A DNA stretch of 30,453 nucleotides from Hypsibius dujardini (lineage: Eukaryota > Tardigrada > Eutardigrada > Parachela > Hypsibiidae), in NCBI GenBank assembly GCA_001579985.1, contig LRSR01012420.1, positions 1-30,453 of the forward strand. The letters are read 5' to 3'. Below, in pieces: positions 1 through 9,247 of this stretch (position 1 is the stretch's first letter; each line of letters begins with the position of its first letter). The notes below the pieces were generated by a model, which was given only the letters and a program-made list of their open reading frames with translations, was not told where the DNA came from and searched no databases. The translations under genes and the position numbers were made by a program.

Positions 1-194
1 AGACATACAGACAGACATACAGACAGACAGACAGACAAACCGACCGACAGACAGACACACAGACACACAGAAAGACAAGAAGAGAGACAAGCAGAGAGAC
101 AGACAGACATAAATAAATAAAAAGGCAGGCAGGCATGCAGACAGACAAGTCGACAGTCTGGCAGATAACAGATACTCCGGCAGACAGATTCAGA
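1..194. repeat. Degenerate (GACA)n array at left window edge
   Basis: The plus strand reads mostly CAGACAGA with point variants, and ends as the 3' flank of NUP93 begins. It runs off the window edge, so its full length is unknown. Confidence 0.9.
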
Positions 195-226
195 TGGATT
201 TTTAACAGATTAGGAGCAAACACTTG

Positions 227-232
227 TTTATT
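227..232 (-). promoter_or_regulatory. Polyadenylation signal AATAAA of NUP93
   Basis: On the minus strand AATAAA lies about 145 bases past the NUP93 stop codon (377-379), a normal distance for a short 3' UTR. The downstream flank then enters a GACA tetranucleotide array. Position and motif are seen; use is inferred. Confidence 0.6.
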
Positions 233-376
233 CCACAAATAATAAGAATTATAATTCAGTGCCTTTCATGACAAGGATTCTTGATGACAGCATCAAAAGG
301 CCAGCATTGAAGGTAAAAGAGCTAACAGCAAAAGACAATAAATGCAAGAAATTTCAGAAAGACTATGGATAGAAGT

Positions 377-678
377 TTAGGGCCCACTGATGGTCGATTC
401 AAGCTTCACGAGGGTCTCCAGAAGGTCAGGAAGCTGCGGTGACGGGATAGACTGCGCGAACTCCAGAACCGCCAGGCAATATTGCCGAAACGTCTCGCGG
501 AGCTGAAACAAGGTAAGACCGGAAATGGTTATGAACTGAGGCCACAATCTAACAACAGACAGACAAACCGATCAATACAACTCAAGACACACCACAAGCA
601 GGCAGCGATGCGGAGACAGGCAGGCACACAGAAAGACAAATATGCAGAGAGACACGCTGCCAGACTAACAGATATAGT

Positions 679-710
<32 letters not shown>

Positions 711-711
711 A

Positions 712-800
<89 letters not shown>

Positions 801-2657
801 AAGACAAACAGACAGACAGATAGACACGCTGATAGACAAACAGACATACAGACAAATTGGGGATTCGATAAAGATACGTAGATAGAAAACTCAAACACAA
901 AAGCTGTGCAATATACCTGGTCAATCTGCAACTCGTTCCCGTGGCTGATCGTGGAATCCATCAGCTGGGAGGACGACAGATACTCCAAAGCACTTCGCGA
1001 CAAAACTCGATAACCACGTGTTTTCTCCCGTTCCACTGCAAACCAACTGACCAGCGCGCGCATTGTGTAGAGCGTCATTTCTGGGACGCAACGCCGGACA
1101 TCAGTCAGCAATATACTCTTGTAATTGTCCACCTGAAAGCAAAAGAGAGATGCCAAAAAGGTGCGTCGATTACTCTGACTAAGCGGGAAGAACTAATCAA
1201 GTCCCGTTTGACGAACCGCTTCCAGAACTTTGTCCGCATCAACGGGAACTATTCGCAGCTCTTTCATTATCACGACAGCCTGATGGTATTGCTTCCGGTC
1301 AAAAGTGTCGATAAACGTGATGAGATCCAGGAGAATGAAGACGTTCCCTATCAGCTTCTCTTCCTCAATACTCTTCTTCAGTCTGAACATGATCAAAGAC
1401 AATTAGTACATAGATAAACGTTAAGATAGACAGACAAAACGACAGACAGACCGACAGACAGACAGACAGACAGACAGACAGCTTTACCGTTTCGCGGAAG
1501 CGGTGGCGACCGCATACACCGACTTTCGCTTCGCATCCTCCACCGGCACTACCAAAATTGCCGACAGGATCCGCAGCAACGCCTGCAGCAGCATCCTCTG
1601 TTGGCCAGCCAGTTCCAATAGCACCAGCGCCTCCTCAAACCTTCCCTCCGTTTCAAATGCCTTCGCCACGGCCACCATCAGGCCCTCCGGATCGGTCAGG
1701 AATTTATGCACCACTCCGCGCCGCAGTCGCACATCCTCCCCGGCGTCTTCTCCGGCATCCTCGAGGACACCGAAAATCTTCCAGGCACTACGTGTGTCCC
1801 GTGCCAGTTTGTACAGGCACAGTTCAAACATGCTGCGGAATGGGTGGTCGGAGCGGACATCGATCGCACATAGAGCGGGAAAAGGTGCTAGGTGGAAGTA
1901 GTATTCGACTGCGGCTTCGGGTGTCTGTTTCCGAAAGGGACGGACGTGACTTTTGATTAGGGCGATAAAGTCCAATCCGATGGGAGAGTCCCCACCTTCT
2001 GCAAAAAAATTGGTCCATTAATTAATTATTCCCGAATTTAACTTGCCGGACTGGTGATTTAATATGTTAAAACTAAAACAATGTGAGAATTAAAATGCCC
2101 AGCAAAGTCTACAACAAAATTAGGTTTAGGCAATATAAAAAAATAAGCTTTTCTTAGAATAACGCAGCTGTTATCGATTACTCAAAGCGAATTTACATCT
2201 ATTAACTCATGAAACTAATTACTGTACAGTACATGTTAAGGTATAAATCCTACCAACCCAAGCATACTACATCTACTGGCACCTTGCGAGTCGTTGGACG
2301 TAATCAGAATGTCGGAATGCTGCAGGCAGACAGCCATGTGAACGGCATGGATGAGGTATTTCGTATTCTCCGCGAGCCTTTCGAGGGCCAGTTCGAAAAG
2401 CCCGGTGAGGATGTAAACGAGAAAGCATTCAGCGTCGTCCGAGGCGTTGGAATCGAACTTCTCCTTGACCTGCTCTTGGAGCTTGATGAGGGTGAAGCCT
2501 TTGCCAGCCAGGCTGACTTGAGACAGCTTCATCCAGAGCCAGTCGGAGACGGTGGACGTAACGCCTGGCGACAAAAAATAACATTGTCTATCTGTTTGTC
2601 TTTCCTTCAGTCTGCTTGCCTGTCTGCTTGACGGTCTCCTTCTAGCTGCCTAGCTGC

Positions 2658-2695
<38 letters not shown>

Positions 2696-4986
2696 TTTTG
2701 TCTTTTTCTTTCTATTTCTGTCTGTCTGTATGTATGGCTGCCTCCCTCTCTTTCAGGTAGCCTGTCTGTGTCTGTCTATTTGTCGGTCTTTATCGTCCGA
2801 AAAAGACGATGTCTCGTTCCCACGGCGGCAGTGTCCGTCGGCCACCAAAACTCACCTGGGAATGTCTCATTCGTCTCAGTCTTCGAGAGCACCGCATAGA
2901 CCGCTTTCTTAAAGACATCCAGATTGGCCCCGCCCAACCGTCGGTAGGCTTTCTCCAATTCACTCCGACTGCCATCCGACAGCCAACCCCGCTGCCGGTC
3001 ATACTCCACCAAATACCGTCGAATGTCCTGGGTGGAATCATCCCCAGTTTCTACAAAGTCCAGCGACACCTTCGACAATCCCAACCGCAAACTGTAGTAA
3101 ATCAATGCCCACACTGGCTGTTCACCACCACTTGTCAAACTCGGTTGCGCCAGTTTCAGTTTGGTCAGGTGGGATTTGGCACAGAAGCGCACCAGGTCAG
3201 CAGCGGCCATGTTGCTAGAGGAAGAGGAGGAAGCATGGCTGAGGTGCGATTCGTAGGCGGAATTTTCCAAATACTGGCGGGACCGATTGACCAGGCTTTC
3301 GGCGAACAGTCTGGACAAGCGGAATTTCTCCGGGGAGTTTGGGGTGGATTTGGGGTGTTCGAACGGGCTGGTTAGAGCGGTAAAGGCCCGCCACAACTGG
3401 GAAGCGTGATGGTTGCCAGAGACCCCGACGAGATTGCTAAAATTTTCGGCGGGATTGACGGGTCGCTTACAGATAATGGCTTCGTTGACTTCCCTTAACT
3501 GAAAATAACGGTAGAGAAATTAGATGATGAGCTAAGATGCTCTCAGGGCAGACTGAGAGATAGATTTAGAAGCAGGTAGGAAAACAGGCAGACAGACAGA
3601 CAGACACACGCAGATAAACAGGCAGACACGCAGCCGAGCAGACAGGCAGACTGATAGACAAACAGACAAACAAACATTCGAACGGACAGACGGACAGGTA
3701 TGCAGGCAAAAAGACATTAAGACAGACAGACAGACAGACAGCTTTACCGTTCTACAAAATGATTCTTCCTCGTCGGTCATGGTCCGATCCCCGACCACGC
3801 GCGTCGGATCTAGTCTGGAAAAAGTCTTCAGTTCCTCTCGCCGGTCACGATGCTTTCGTAACATATCCGCCATGCCGCTGGTCGCCACGGTCAACAAATC
3901 CCTCGTGACATGACCACGAAATTTCTCACTCTCCTCTCGCAGTGCGGTTTGCTGGCTGCTCTCCTGGACCGATTTGGCAAAGCCACGTTCCGATTCCAGA
4001 AGGGACTCTGTAAACTCGTGCCGCGTCTTCTCCAAAAACCGCTGAAAATTACAAGCAACCCTAATGAGTTAGGAAATAACGAAGTCCGGCAGACCACTGG
4101 TTAATCCACCAATTTGCAATTTTCAAACTTACGCAACCAACATATAATTGATTGATGATTTACTAACCAGCAACACGCAGCACTCGGCTTGATCAATCAA
4201 TCAACCATACCAAATCAACGCAAAGTTAATTCTCGGTGAAACGATTACACAATCTGAAATCAATGAAATTCGCCAAGTACCTTAACCCGAATCATCCGTG
4301 AGTTTTTCAAAAACTTCGCCTCAATAAGATTTATCAAAATAACTTTGGAAAATGAAACGACGAATTTGGCAATTTCCAAACACCGCCCGCATTGATTGAT
4401 TGATCTATTAACCGTGAACAAGCAATAAATTTGATTGATCAATCAATCAATCTCAACAATCCCACACAACGTTGATCATCGACAAAAACGACTTCCAAGA
4501 CCAGAATTCGTTACTTTTCTCTATCAAAAGCAACCGGGAATATTTTCCTCAAATCTGCTTGAATGATCCCTCACCGAAATGTCCTTCGGAAGTGGGGCGA
4601 TGTAGATTGCGGCCTGAGGACGCCTCGCCGTTGCGATTTCCATTCCGCCTGCGAAACAAATCTCCTCATTCAAAATCCACTCATCCAAACGACGTTTTCC
4701 GCCATAAAACCGAAGCCCCACCTTGTCTAGCAAGTTCCTGCAATTTTTCAATCACGCTAACATAGCGTCCGGGCTGTTGAATGTGCGAATTGTCCAGCGG
4801 CGTCATGGACAGATTGGGATTCTTCCACGATTTCGCGGCTGTGGTTGCGGTGTTCGCACCGGTCGGTTTCCCTTTCATGGCAAAAAAATTCTTCGAAGGT
4901 GTTGTGAGTGGAGAAAATGACGAGGTAGATGTGATGTCCTTCCAATCCATTGTCGAACTGGGCTCGTGCAGTCGAAAGGAAGACAT
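377..4986 (-). CDS. NUP93: Nucleoporin NUP93 (Nic96 family), 9 coding exons
   Basis: Scaffold nucleoporin of the inner ring of the nuclear pore complex, mostly alpha-helical. Coding exons in transcript order: 4986-4722, 4648-4575, 4041-3748, 3498-2856, 2564-2283, 1998-1488, 1382-1217, 1132-917, 502-377. They join in frame to 858 aa (human about 819). Family matches seen: PVWALIYYSLRLGL in exon 4, LKLSQVSLAGKGF-type text in exon 5, a GDSPIGLDFIALIKSHVRPF stretch across the exon 5/6 junction, and FILLDLITFIDTF in exon 7, each where Nup93 proteins carry the same motif. The start is the Met of MSSFRLHEP; the frame stays open about 57 codons upstream, but nothing there looks like the family. The N-terminal 110 residues are divergent. 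Two points are uncertain: whether exon 2 ends at its strong GTGAGG donor or a small extra exon exists in 4042-4574, and the weak GTTCGT donor after 1217. Confidence 0.9.
548..866. repeat. (GACA)n array in last NUP93 intron
   Basis: This array fills the intron between exons 917-1132 and 377-502. The purest core is about 717-795. In the NUP93 sense direction it reads CTGT/TCTG. Long CLSV-type open frames here are translations of the array, not genes. Confidence 0.92.
1425..1482. repeat. (GACA)n array abutting a NUP93 splice donor
   Basis: The array occupies most of a 105-bp intron (1383-1487). In the sense direction the donor GTAAAG runs directly into CTGTCTGTCTG. The same junction is found again at 3742-3747. 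Confidence 0.9.
2586..2790. repeat. (CTGT)n array in NUP93 intron, opposite orientation
   Basis: This lies in the intron 2565-2855. Here the plus strand reads CTGT, so the NUP93 sense strand reads CAGA, the reverse of the other three NUP93 arrays. Confidence 0.9.
3546..3743. repeat. (GACA)n array in NUP93 intron
   Basis: This degenerate array fills nearly the whole intron 3499-3747. In the sense direction it starts directly at the GTAAAG donor, exactly as in the intron ending at 1487. Confidence 0.9.
4141..4455. repeat. (TTGA)n/(ATCA)n tracts forming inverted pairs in NUP93 intron 2
   Basis: Within intron 4042-4574, TTGATTGATGA near 4146 pairs with GATCAATCAATCAA near 4190, and TTGATTGATTGATC near 4392 pairs with GATCAATCAATCAATC near 4437. 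This is a second tetranucleotide family, distinct from the CTGT arrays. No convincing exon is seen between. Confidence 0.75.
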
Positions 4987-5157
4987 TTTTATGAGCTTTT
5001 TTGTCAATAAGTAAGACTTCTGCTCCGACGAGGAGAGGCAGATTAGTTGAAACGCTAGTTCCACGGTCAAGATAAAATACTCCAAATTTGCGTAACAATA
5101 ATGTACAAGCGGAGGTGGAAAGAGAAACTCGGTGCTGGGAAAAATATTATGCAGCAA

Positions 5158-5425
5158 GCAATCAAATCAAGCAATCAATCTATTACACGCTCAAAAAATG
5201 CAGAATAACCAAGCAAGTTTAAAATTGAGCTTTTTGGCAGGTTAACCTCAATCGTCCCATGCCAGAAGTGGTAGAAAAGTGTGAGTCGAACTGAATTTAG
5301 CGGTCACAAGATGACTTGCCAAAAAGCTTAAGTTTAACTAAACTGAATTAAACTTAAAGACTCAAGTTTAATTCAGTTATTCTCTATCACTATAGCGACT
5401 GATTGATCGATCGCTTGATTTGACA
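5158..5425. repeat. Degenerate foldback element related to the 5512-5955 element
   Basis: The ends are inverted: AAATCAAGCAATCAATC near 5165 against GATTGATCGATCGCTTGATTT near 5402. Inside are a GCTTTTTGGCAGG piece near 5229 and GATGACTTGCCAAAAAGCTT near 5310, the same end motif as the better copy downstream. A 15-bp perfect hairpin with an 8-base loop lies at 5341-5378. This looks like an older, decayed relative. Confidence 0.6.
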
Positions 5426-5629
5426 GCTTGTTGCGTAATAGTTTTTCCCATCAAAATATTCATTTTAATGGCACTTTTATCATCATTTCCGCATCGTCAA
5501 GTCATCCTCAACTTTAAACTTTAGCTTTATGGCATGTCATCCTCAAACCTCCCGTGTTATTCAATTCCATTCGCAGCATTGTAAAATACGAACCAGAAAG
5601 TGTGAACTGAACTGAATTGAATTATACGA

Positions 5630-5701
5630 GCGGTCTGAGGATGACTTGCCAAAAAGCTTAAGTTTAAACTTAAGCTTTTTGGCAAGTCATCCTCAGACCG
5701 C
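5630..5701. repeat. Perfect 72-bp palindrome
   Basis: The arms 5630-5665 and 5666-5701 are exact reverse complements with no spacer; the centre is GTTT|AAAC. The next base pair outwards (5629/5702) does not match. It lies inside the foldback element. Confidence 0.95.
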
Positions 5702-5757
5702 CCTTGCAGGTTTTGATACAGTCTGCTCTCGCTACTGTTATGGCACGGAAGGTTTGA

Positions 5758-5811
5758 GGATGACTTGCCAAAAAGCTTAAGTTTAAACTTAAGCTTTTTG
5801 GCAAGTCATCC
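5758..5811. repeat. Perfect 54-bp palindrome, second copy of the same unit
   Basis: The arms 5758-5784 and 5785-5811 are exact reverse complements with no spacer, and are identical to the inner 54 bp of the palindrome at 5630-5701. Confidence 0.95.
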
Positions 5812-5955
5812 AAAGACCGCCCGTATAATTCAATTCAGTTCAGTTCACACTTTCTATCATTTCTGGTTCGTATTTTACAATGCTGCGAATGGAATTGAAT
5901 GGCACGGGAGATTTGAGGATGACTTGCCAAAAAGCTTAGGTTTAACTTTAGCATG

Positions 5956-6329
5956 TTGCCGTCCGACTCACTTGAACTCAAGCACACTGCAGTAGAGTTG
6001 TTTAATTATGTTAAAAGAATATTTCACAAGGGCCAAGAATGACTTTTCATTTTAAATAAAAAACAATTTTTTTTGAAGTCACAGAAACAAAAATCAATAT
6101 TTACCAGCATATTTCACAAAATTTATTTTAAATATTATTATACTTTATTTAAATATCCTGGAGCGTCCTAAGTCATTTGAATAAACCTTGTCGGTAGTTT
6201 TAATTTAATTTGTTTTTTAAATTCAAGCAAACGCACGAACGAGTAATTATAATCATTTTTAAGCTGAGGCATATAAGTAAATTTAACACTGATCAATGAC
6301 GTCAGTAACTCAGTTAGCTGTTCATACAC
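5956..6329. other. AT-rich spacer, no gene seen
   Basis: AT-rich sequence with homopolymer runs and no splice-linked open frame or recognisable motif. Confidence 0.6.
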
Positions 6330-6497
6330 TAAGCGACAGAATTTAATCTAATGGAGGATAAAAGCGGCGGGACAGGGGAATACTTGAACAATCAATCAAC
6401 CATCGGAGCTCGCATACAGGAAATTGCTATCTTCTCCTGCCTGCCCCTCTTGCCCATTTCCTGAACCCTCCTCCGTTAGATTAAATTCTGTCGCTTA
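6330..6497. mobile_element. 168-bp MITE-like element with 29-bp terminal inverted repeats
   Basis: The left end 6330-6358 and right end 6469-6497 are reverse complements with one mismatch in 29, beginning TAAGCGACAGAATTTAATCT. The interior is short and non-coding. A target-site duplication is not obvious, so the family cannot be assigned. Confidence 0.75.
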
Positions 6498-6800
6498 CTG
6501 TAATACAAATCTCTTTTGTCACACACATCTCTGATCTTTATAACCGGATGTGTGATGTACCGGATGTACCGGATTTATGAATATGTGATGTATCGCATGT
6601 ATATTAGCATATTATGTATTAACATTCACACAGGCTTTCGGAACGATTATCAAGAATATATCGAAGGTACAATGCCCGTTCACCACACCAAGTACCAAGT
6701 AGCAAAGATGGGATAAAATGAAAGGCCATTTGCAGCAGCATTCCTATATCTGAATCACCCATAAAAACACGGGATCAAATGGACGTGTAAATAAGTCATC

Positions 6801-8085
6801 TTATTTCAAGGCCTTCTTTGCGTCGTCAAGCTTGTCCTTCGCGTATCCCTTCGCCTTGTCTAAACCCTAAAAAAATATTAACAAGCGAGAATTAGAAAGC
6901 CCATCTTCTAACTGTCTCTGCCAATGTCTGTCTTCGTAATAAATTGATGGAACAGTCTAGGCCGCACTAGTGTCTGTCTATCTGTCTGCCTCCATGTCTA
7001 TCTGCCTACCTATCTATCTACCTGCCAGTTTCTCTGACTCTCTGACTCAGTGTCTGAGTGACTGTCTGTCTGAATGCCTGACCATGACTGTCCGTCTTCT
7101 TGACGGTTTTGTCTGTTTGTTTGTCTATCTGTCTGACTGGTAATTTATATGCTTGTGAACAATCAGCGCCTTACATCCTTAGCAGCGTCTTTGGCCTGGT
7201 CCAGCTTGTGCTCAGCGGCACCCTTGGCCTTGTCGAGAGCGTCTCCACCGGCATACTTGGCTGCAATCTTCGCCTTTTCCGCCTCACCCTTGGCATCAAC
7301 GATGAGCTGTTCGCCCTTCTTCGTTTGAGTGAAATACCTAAATAAACGCATGAGATAAATCAAATCGTCCCGGGAAACAACAAAAGTGCCGCCCCGAGAC
7401 TTGATCGACATTATCATCTAACAATCAATCAATCAACTATTCTAGAACTCAATCAAACACTGCCAAACAAGCTAATCAACAGGCAAGCTAACAGCTATGC
7501 AGCACTCCAAACATTATGGAAATAATAACTATACGCATTTTCTCCTTAGCAGTACCCAAAAAGGCAAATCGTTCGCTGCATCAAGGCTTGAATGGAAAAA
7601 GTTAATCAGCCCGCAGACATAAATCATCAATGATCAATCAACTAACAATGCAAATCAACAATGCAAATCAATAAGTCAATCAATCAACCGATCAATCAAC
7701 GGATATAAATCAAAGCCTTGTTCTGTTTCCTGGTTTCCTCCGCCACCATCGGAACAAATCCTCCTCCCATAAATTTCTAGAATTCTTTATCACTGAAATC
7801 CTTAAAAATTACACCACCTAGACAATCACACACGCACCAGTAAGCACCGCCGGCTGCCGCAGCCAAACCGACCAAAATGACTGCCGTGTTTCCGCCACCG
7901 CCTTTCGGGACATTCACTTTCACATCCACCTTCGGCTTGGGCGGCGGGGGAGCAGACGAAGCAGATCCTTTCGGTGGTTGCTGTTCGACATTGACTTTGA
8001 TATTCTTGTCCGATCCTGCTGTGGCGGAGGGGGAAGAACGGAGGATCGCAGAGGGGTTGAAAAAAGTCGCCACTGTCAACTTCAT
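6801..8085 (-). CDS. Single-pass membrane protein with C-terminal 11-residue amphipathic repeats (LEA/synuclein-like)
   Basis: Three exons, 8085-7838, 7337-7175 and 6866-6801, join in frame (phases 2 and 0) to 158 aa. I do not recognise a named family. Residues 1-25 lack acids and could be a mitochondrial presequence. Residues 30-65 are low complexity (PPPP, GGGG, KVNV twice). Residues 66-83 form one membrane segment, with the splice inside Trp83. Residues 84-158 are Ala/Lys/Asp-rich; four consecutive 11-mers of the form LDxAKxxAKxx start at Leu117, 128, 139 and 150. That period is typical of LEA group 3 proteins, apolipoproteins and synucleins, which bind membranes as 11/3 helices. Inferred role: a membrane-anchored amphipathic helix, possibly mitochondrial. 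No function is claimed. Clean splice joins that keep the 11-mer register across the last intron support a real gene. Confidence 0.8.
6900..7135. repeat. Degenerate (CTGT)n array in intron of the membrane-protein gene
   Basis: This lies in intron 6867-7174. The plus strand reads CTGTCTGT with many variants (CTAT, CTGC, CTGA), so the gene's sense strand reads CAGA. Confidence 0.85.
7417..7700. repeat. (ATCA)n-rich intron sequence
   Basis: This lies in intron 7338-7837 of the membrane-protein gene. Short AATCAATCAATC runs occur near 7420, 7620-7650 and 7675-7695, with unique sequence between. Confidence 0.7.
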
Positions 8086-8503
8086 TTTCGTACAGTAATC
8101 AAGTTTCTGAAATGACTGAAATACAATTTAAATGCGTCAGAAAATTGTGCGGAGACAAGTTGAAGGGGCAAGAAATGGATGGTGGGAAATTTTGTTTCTC
8201 ATAAATGAATTTCTCGCCCTTGTTGTTTGGTCGGTCGGCTCGTGCATCGGGTCAGTTCGGGTCGCTTTGTCTGATGCAACAAGCACGTGAATTTCCAATT
8301 GGCGGAATTTTACTGCATCAAAAGCAACGATTCTAACTCGAAATGTCACTAAATGCTAGTTCCATCTTTCGGAACTAGTAGGCTAATCGAAAATTGCGAA
8401 ATAAATTGCAAAATACGGCGGTTCAAATGATTCGGGCGGCTTGAGCCGTGGGTCGTGCTTATTTGTTTGTGGGGTTCGCCGCCCAGTCCTGGAAATTTCC
8501 GTT

Positions 8504-8531
8504 GTGCTGACGTCATGGTGCTGACGTCATG
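8504..8531. promoter_or_regulatory. Tandem perfect CRE sites (TGACGTCA x2)
   Basis: A 14-bp unit, GTGCTGACGTCATG, is repeated exactly twice (8504-8517 and 8518-8531), giving palindromic CRE/ATF sites at 8508-8515 and 8522-8529. They lie about 420 bp upstream of the membrane-protein start at 8085, so they could be a promoter or enhancer element for it. The motif is seen; the function is inferred. Confidence 0.55.
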
Positions 8532-8714
8532 GTACATCAAGTACGGGTCCAAAGTTGAGTTAAGAGTTGTCTGGGTCTCAAATTTCTCAAAGCACAAGAC
8601 CCACTCGGCGTGTCTGATAAATAAAGAACGCTCACATTCAAAATTAGATTCCCCTTTGATTCTGCTTCTGAGTGGTGAAAAAGATTCCCAAGAACGTTTT
8701 GATTACTTTACTCC

Positions 8715-8848
8715 CGCGATCATTTGTTGCTGCGTTTTAGATCCACCGTATATCATGACTGCAGTGAAGCACAGTGTGTGCAGTCATAATATACGGTTGC
8801 AGTCATAATATACGGGTGGGTCTAAATTGCAGCAACAATTGGGCGCGA
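8715..8848. repeat. Imperfect inverted-repeat element with a duplicated arm unit
   Basis: The left arm reads TTGTTGCTGCGTTTTAGATC and on through CCGTATATCATGACTGCA. The right arm is its near reverse complement, TGCAGTCATAATATACGG, ending in GTCTAAATTGCAGCAACAA. In the right arm the unit TTGCAGTCATAATATACGG is present twice. The loop is short. No coding content. Confidence 0.7.
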
Positions 8849-8864
8849 CAATATGGTGATTGAT

Positions 8865-9247
8865 CAAGGATCGCATGTTGCATCGATTGATTGATTAGCC
8901 CAGCACGTTTGACAGATCACGTGCCGCAGTGCAAACTCAATCGATTGATTGATTGATTGAATGGTGGAAGTTACTTATTATTCATCAATCCATATTGTCT
9001 GCCCCCAAAACACGAAGACATCGATCGGCAAAAATTATCCCTTCACAATTCCCTTCACATGAGACATACGTGCCTTTTATTATTTTGCCTATCTCTTTTT
9101 ACATAACAGCGCAGAAGTGGAATAAGACCAAACTGAATCAAATTCAAAATCGTTGATGACTGTTTCCGGTGACCGGGATGATGGGAATGTGGACTCTACA
9201 AAAATCGTCAAAGAGAAAGTGTTAGGCAAAATGACCTAATTCGCCTC
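8865..9247. other. 3' flank of VPS51 with (TTGA)n tracts
   Basis: GATTGATTGATTG tracts occur near 8885 and 8940-8963. An AATAAA on the minus strand at 9076-9081 lies about 170 bases past the VPS51 stop and could be its polyadenylation signal. No gene is seen here. Confidence 0.5.

Larger units (their letters stand above)
5512..5955. mobile_element. Nested foldback (MITE-like) element
   Basis: The outer arms, about 5512-5640 and 5813-5955, are near-identical inverted copies differing by a few substitutions and a short indel. Each contains TTCAATTCAGTTCAG-type and GTATTTTACAATGCTGCG text. The arm-end motif GGATGACTTGCCAAAAAGCT also sits inside as two head-to-head units, giving two palindromes (5630-5701 and 5758-5811). 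No open frame resembles a transposase, so it would be non-autonomous. Confidence 0.75.

Noticed and set aside
529-1156. Long open frames of the CLSVCLSV or DRQTDRQT type here and at 9248-9850, 11427-11869, 22659-23412, 24009-24197, 24929-25616, 27274-27516 and 27929-28282.
   Set aside because: They are translations of CTGT/GACA arrays. The 4-bp unit gives a 12-base, four-residue period that stays open in every frame.
4260-4330. Possible extra NUP93 micro-exon reading AKFLKNSRMIRVK.
   Set aside because: It would be phase 0 on both sides, but the acceptor is TTATTGAG with a poor pyrimidine tract and no clear family match. Left out for lack of support.
4987-5157. In-frame upstream extension of NUP93 exon 1 (about 57 codons).
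   Set aside because: No stop interrupts it, but it contains no family-like sequence and the Met at 4986 gives a reasonable start.
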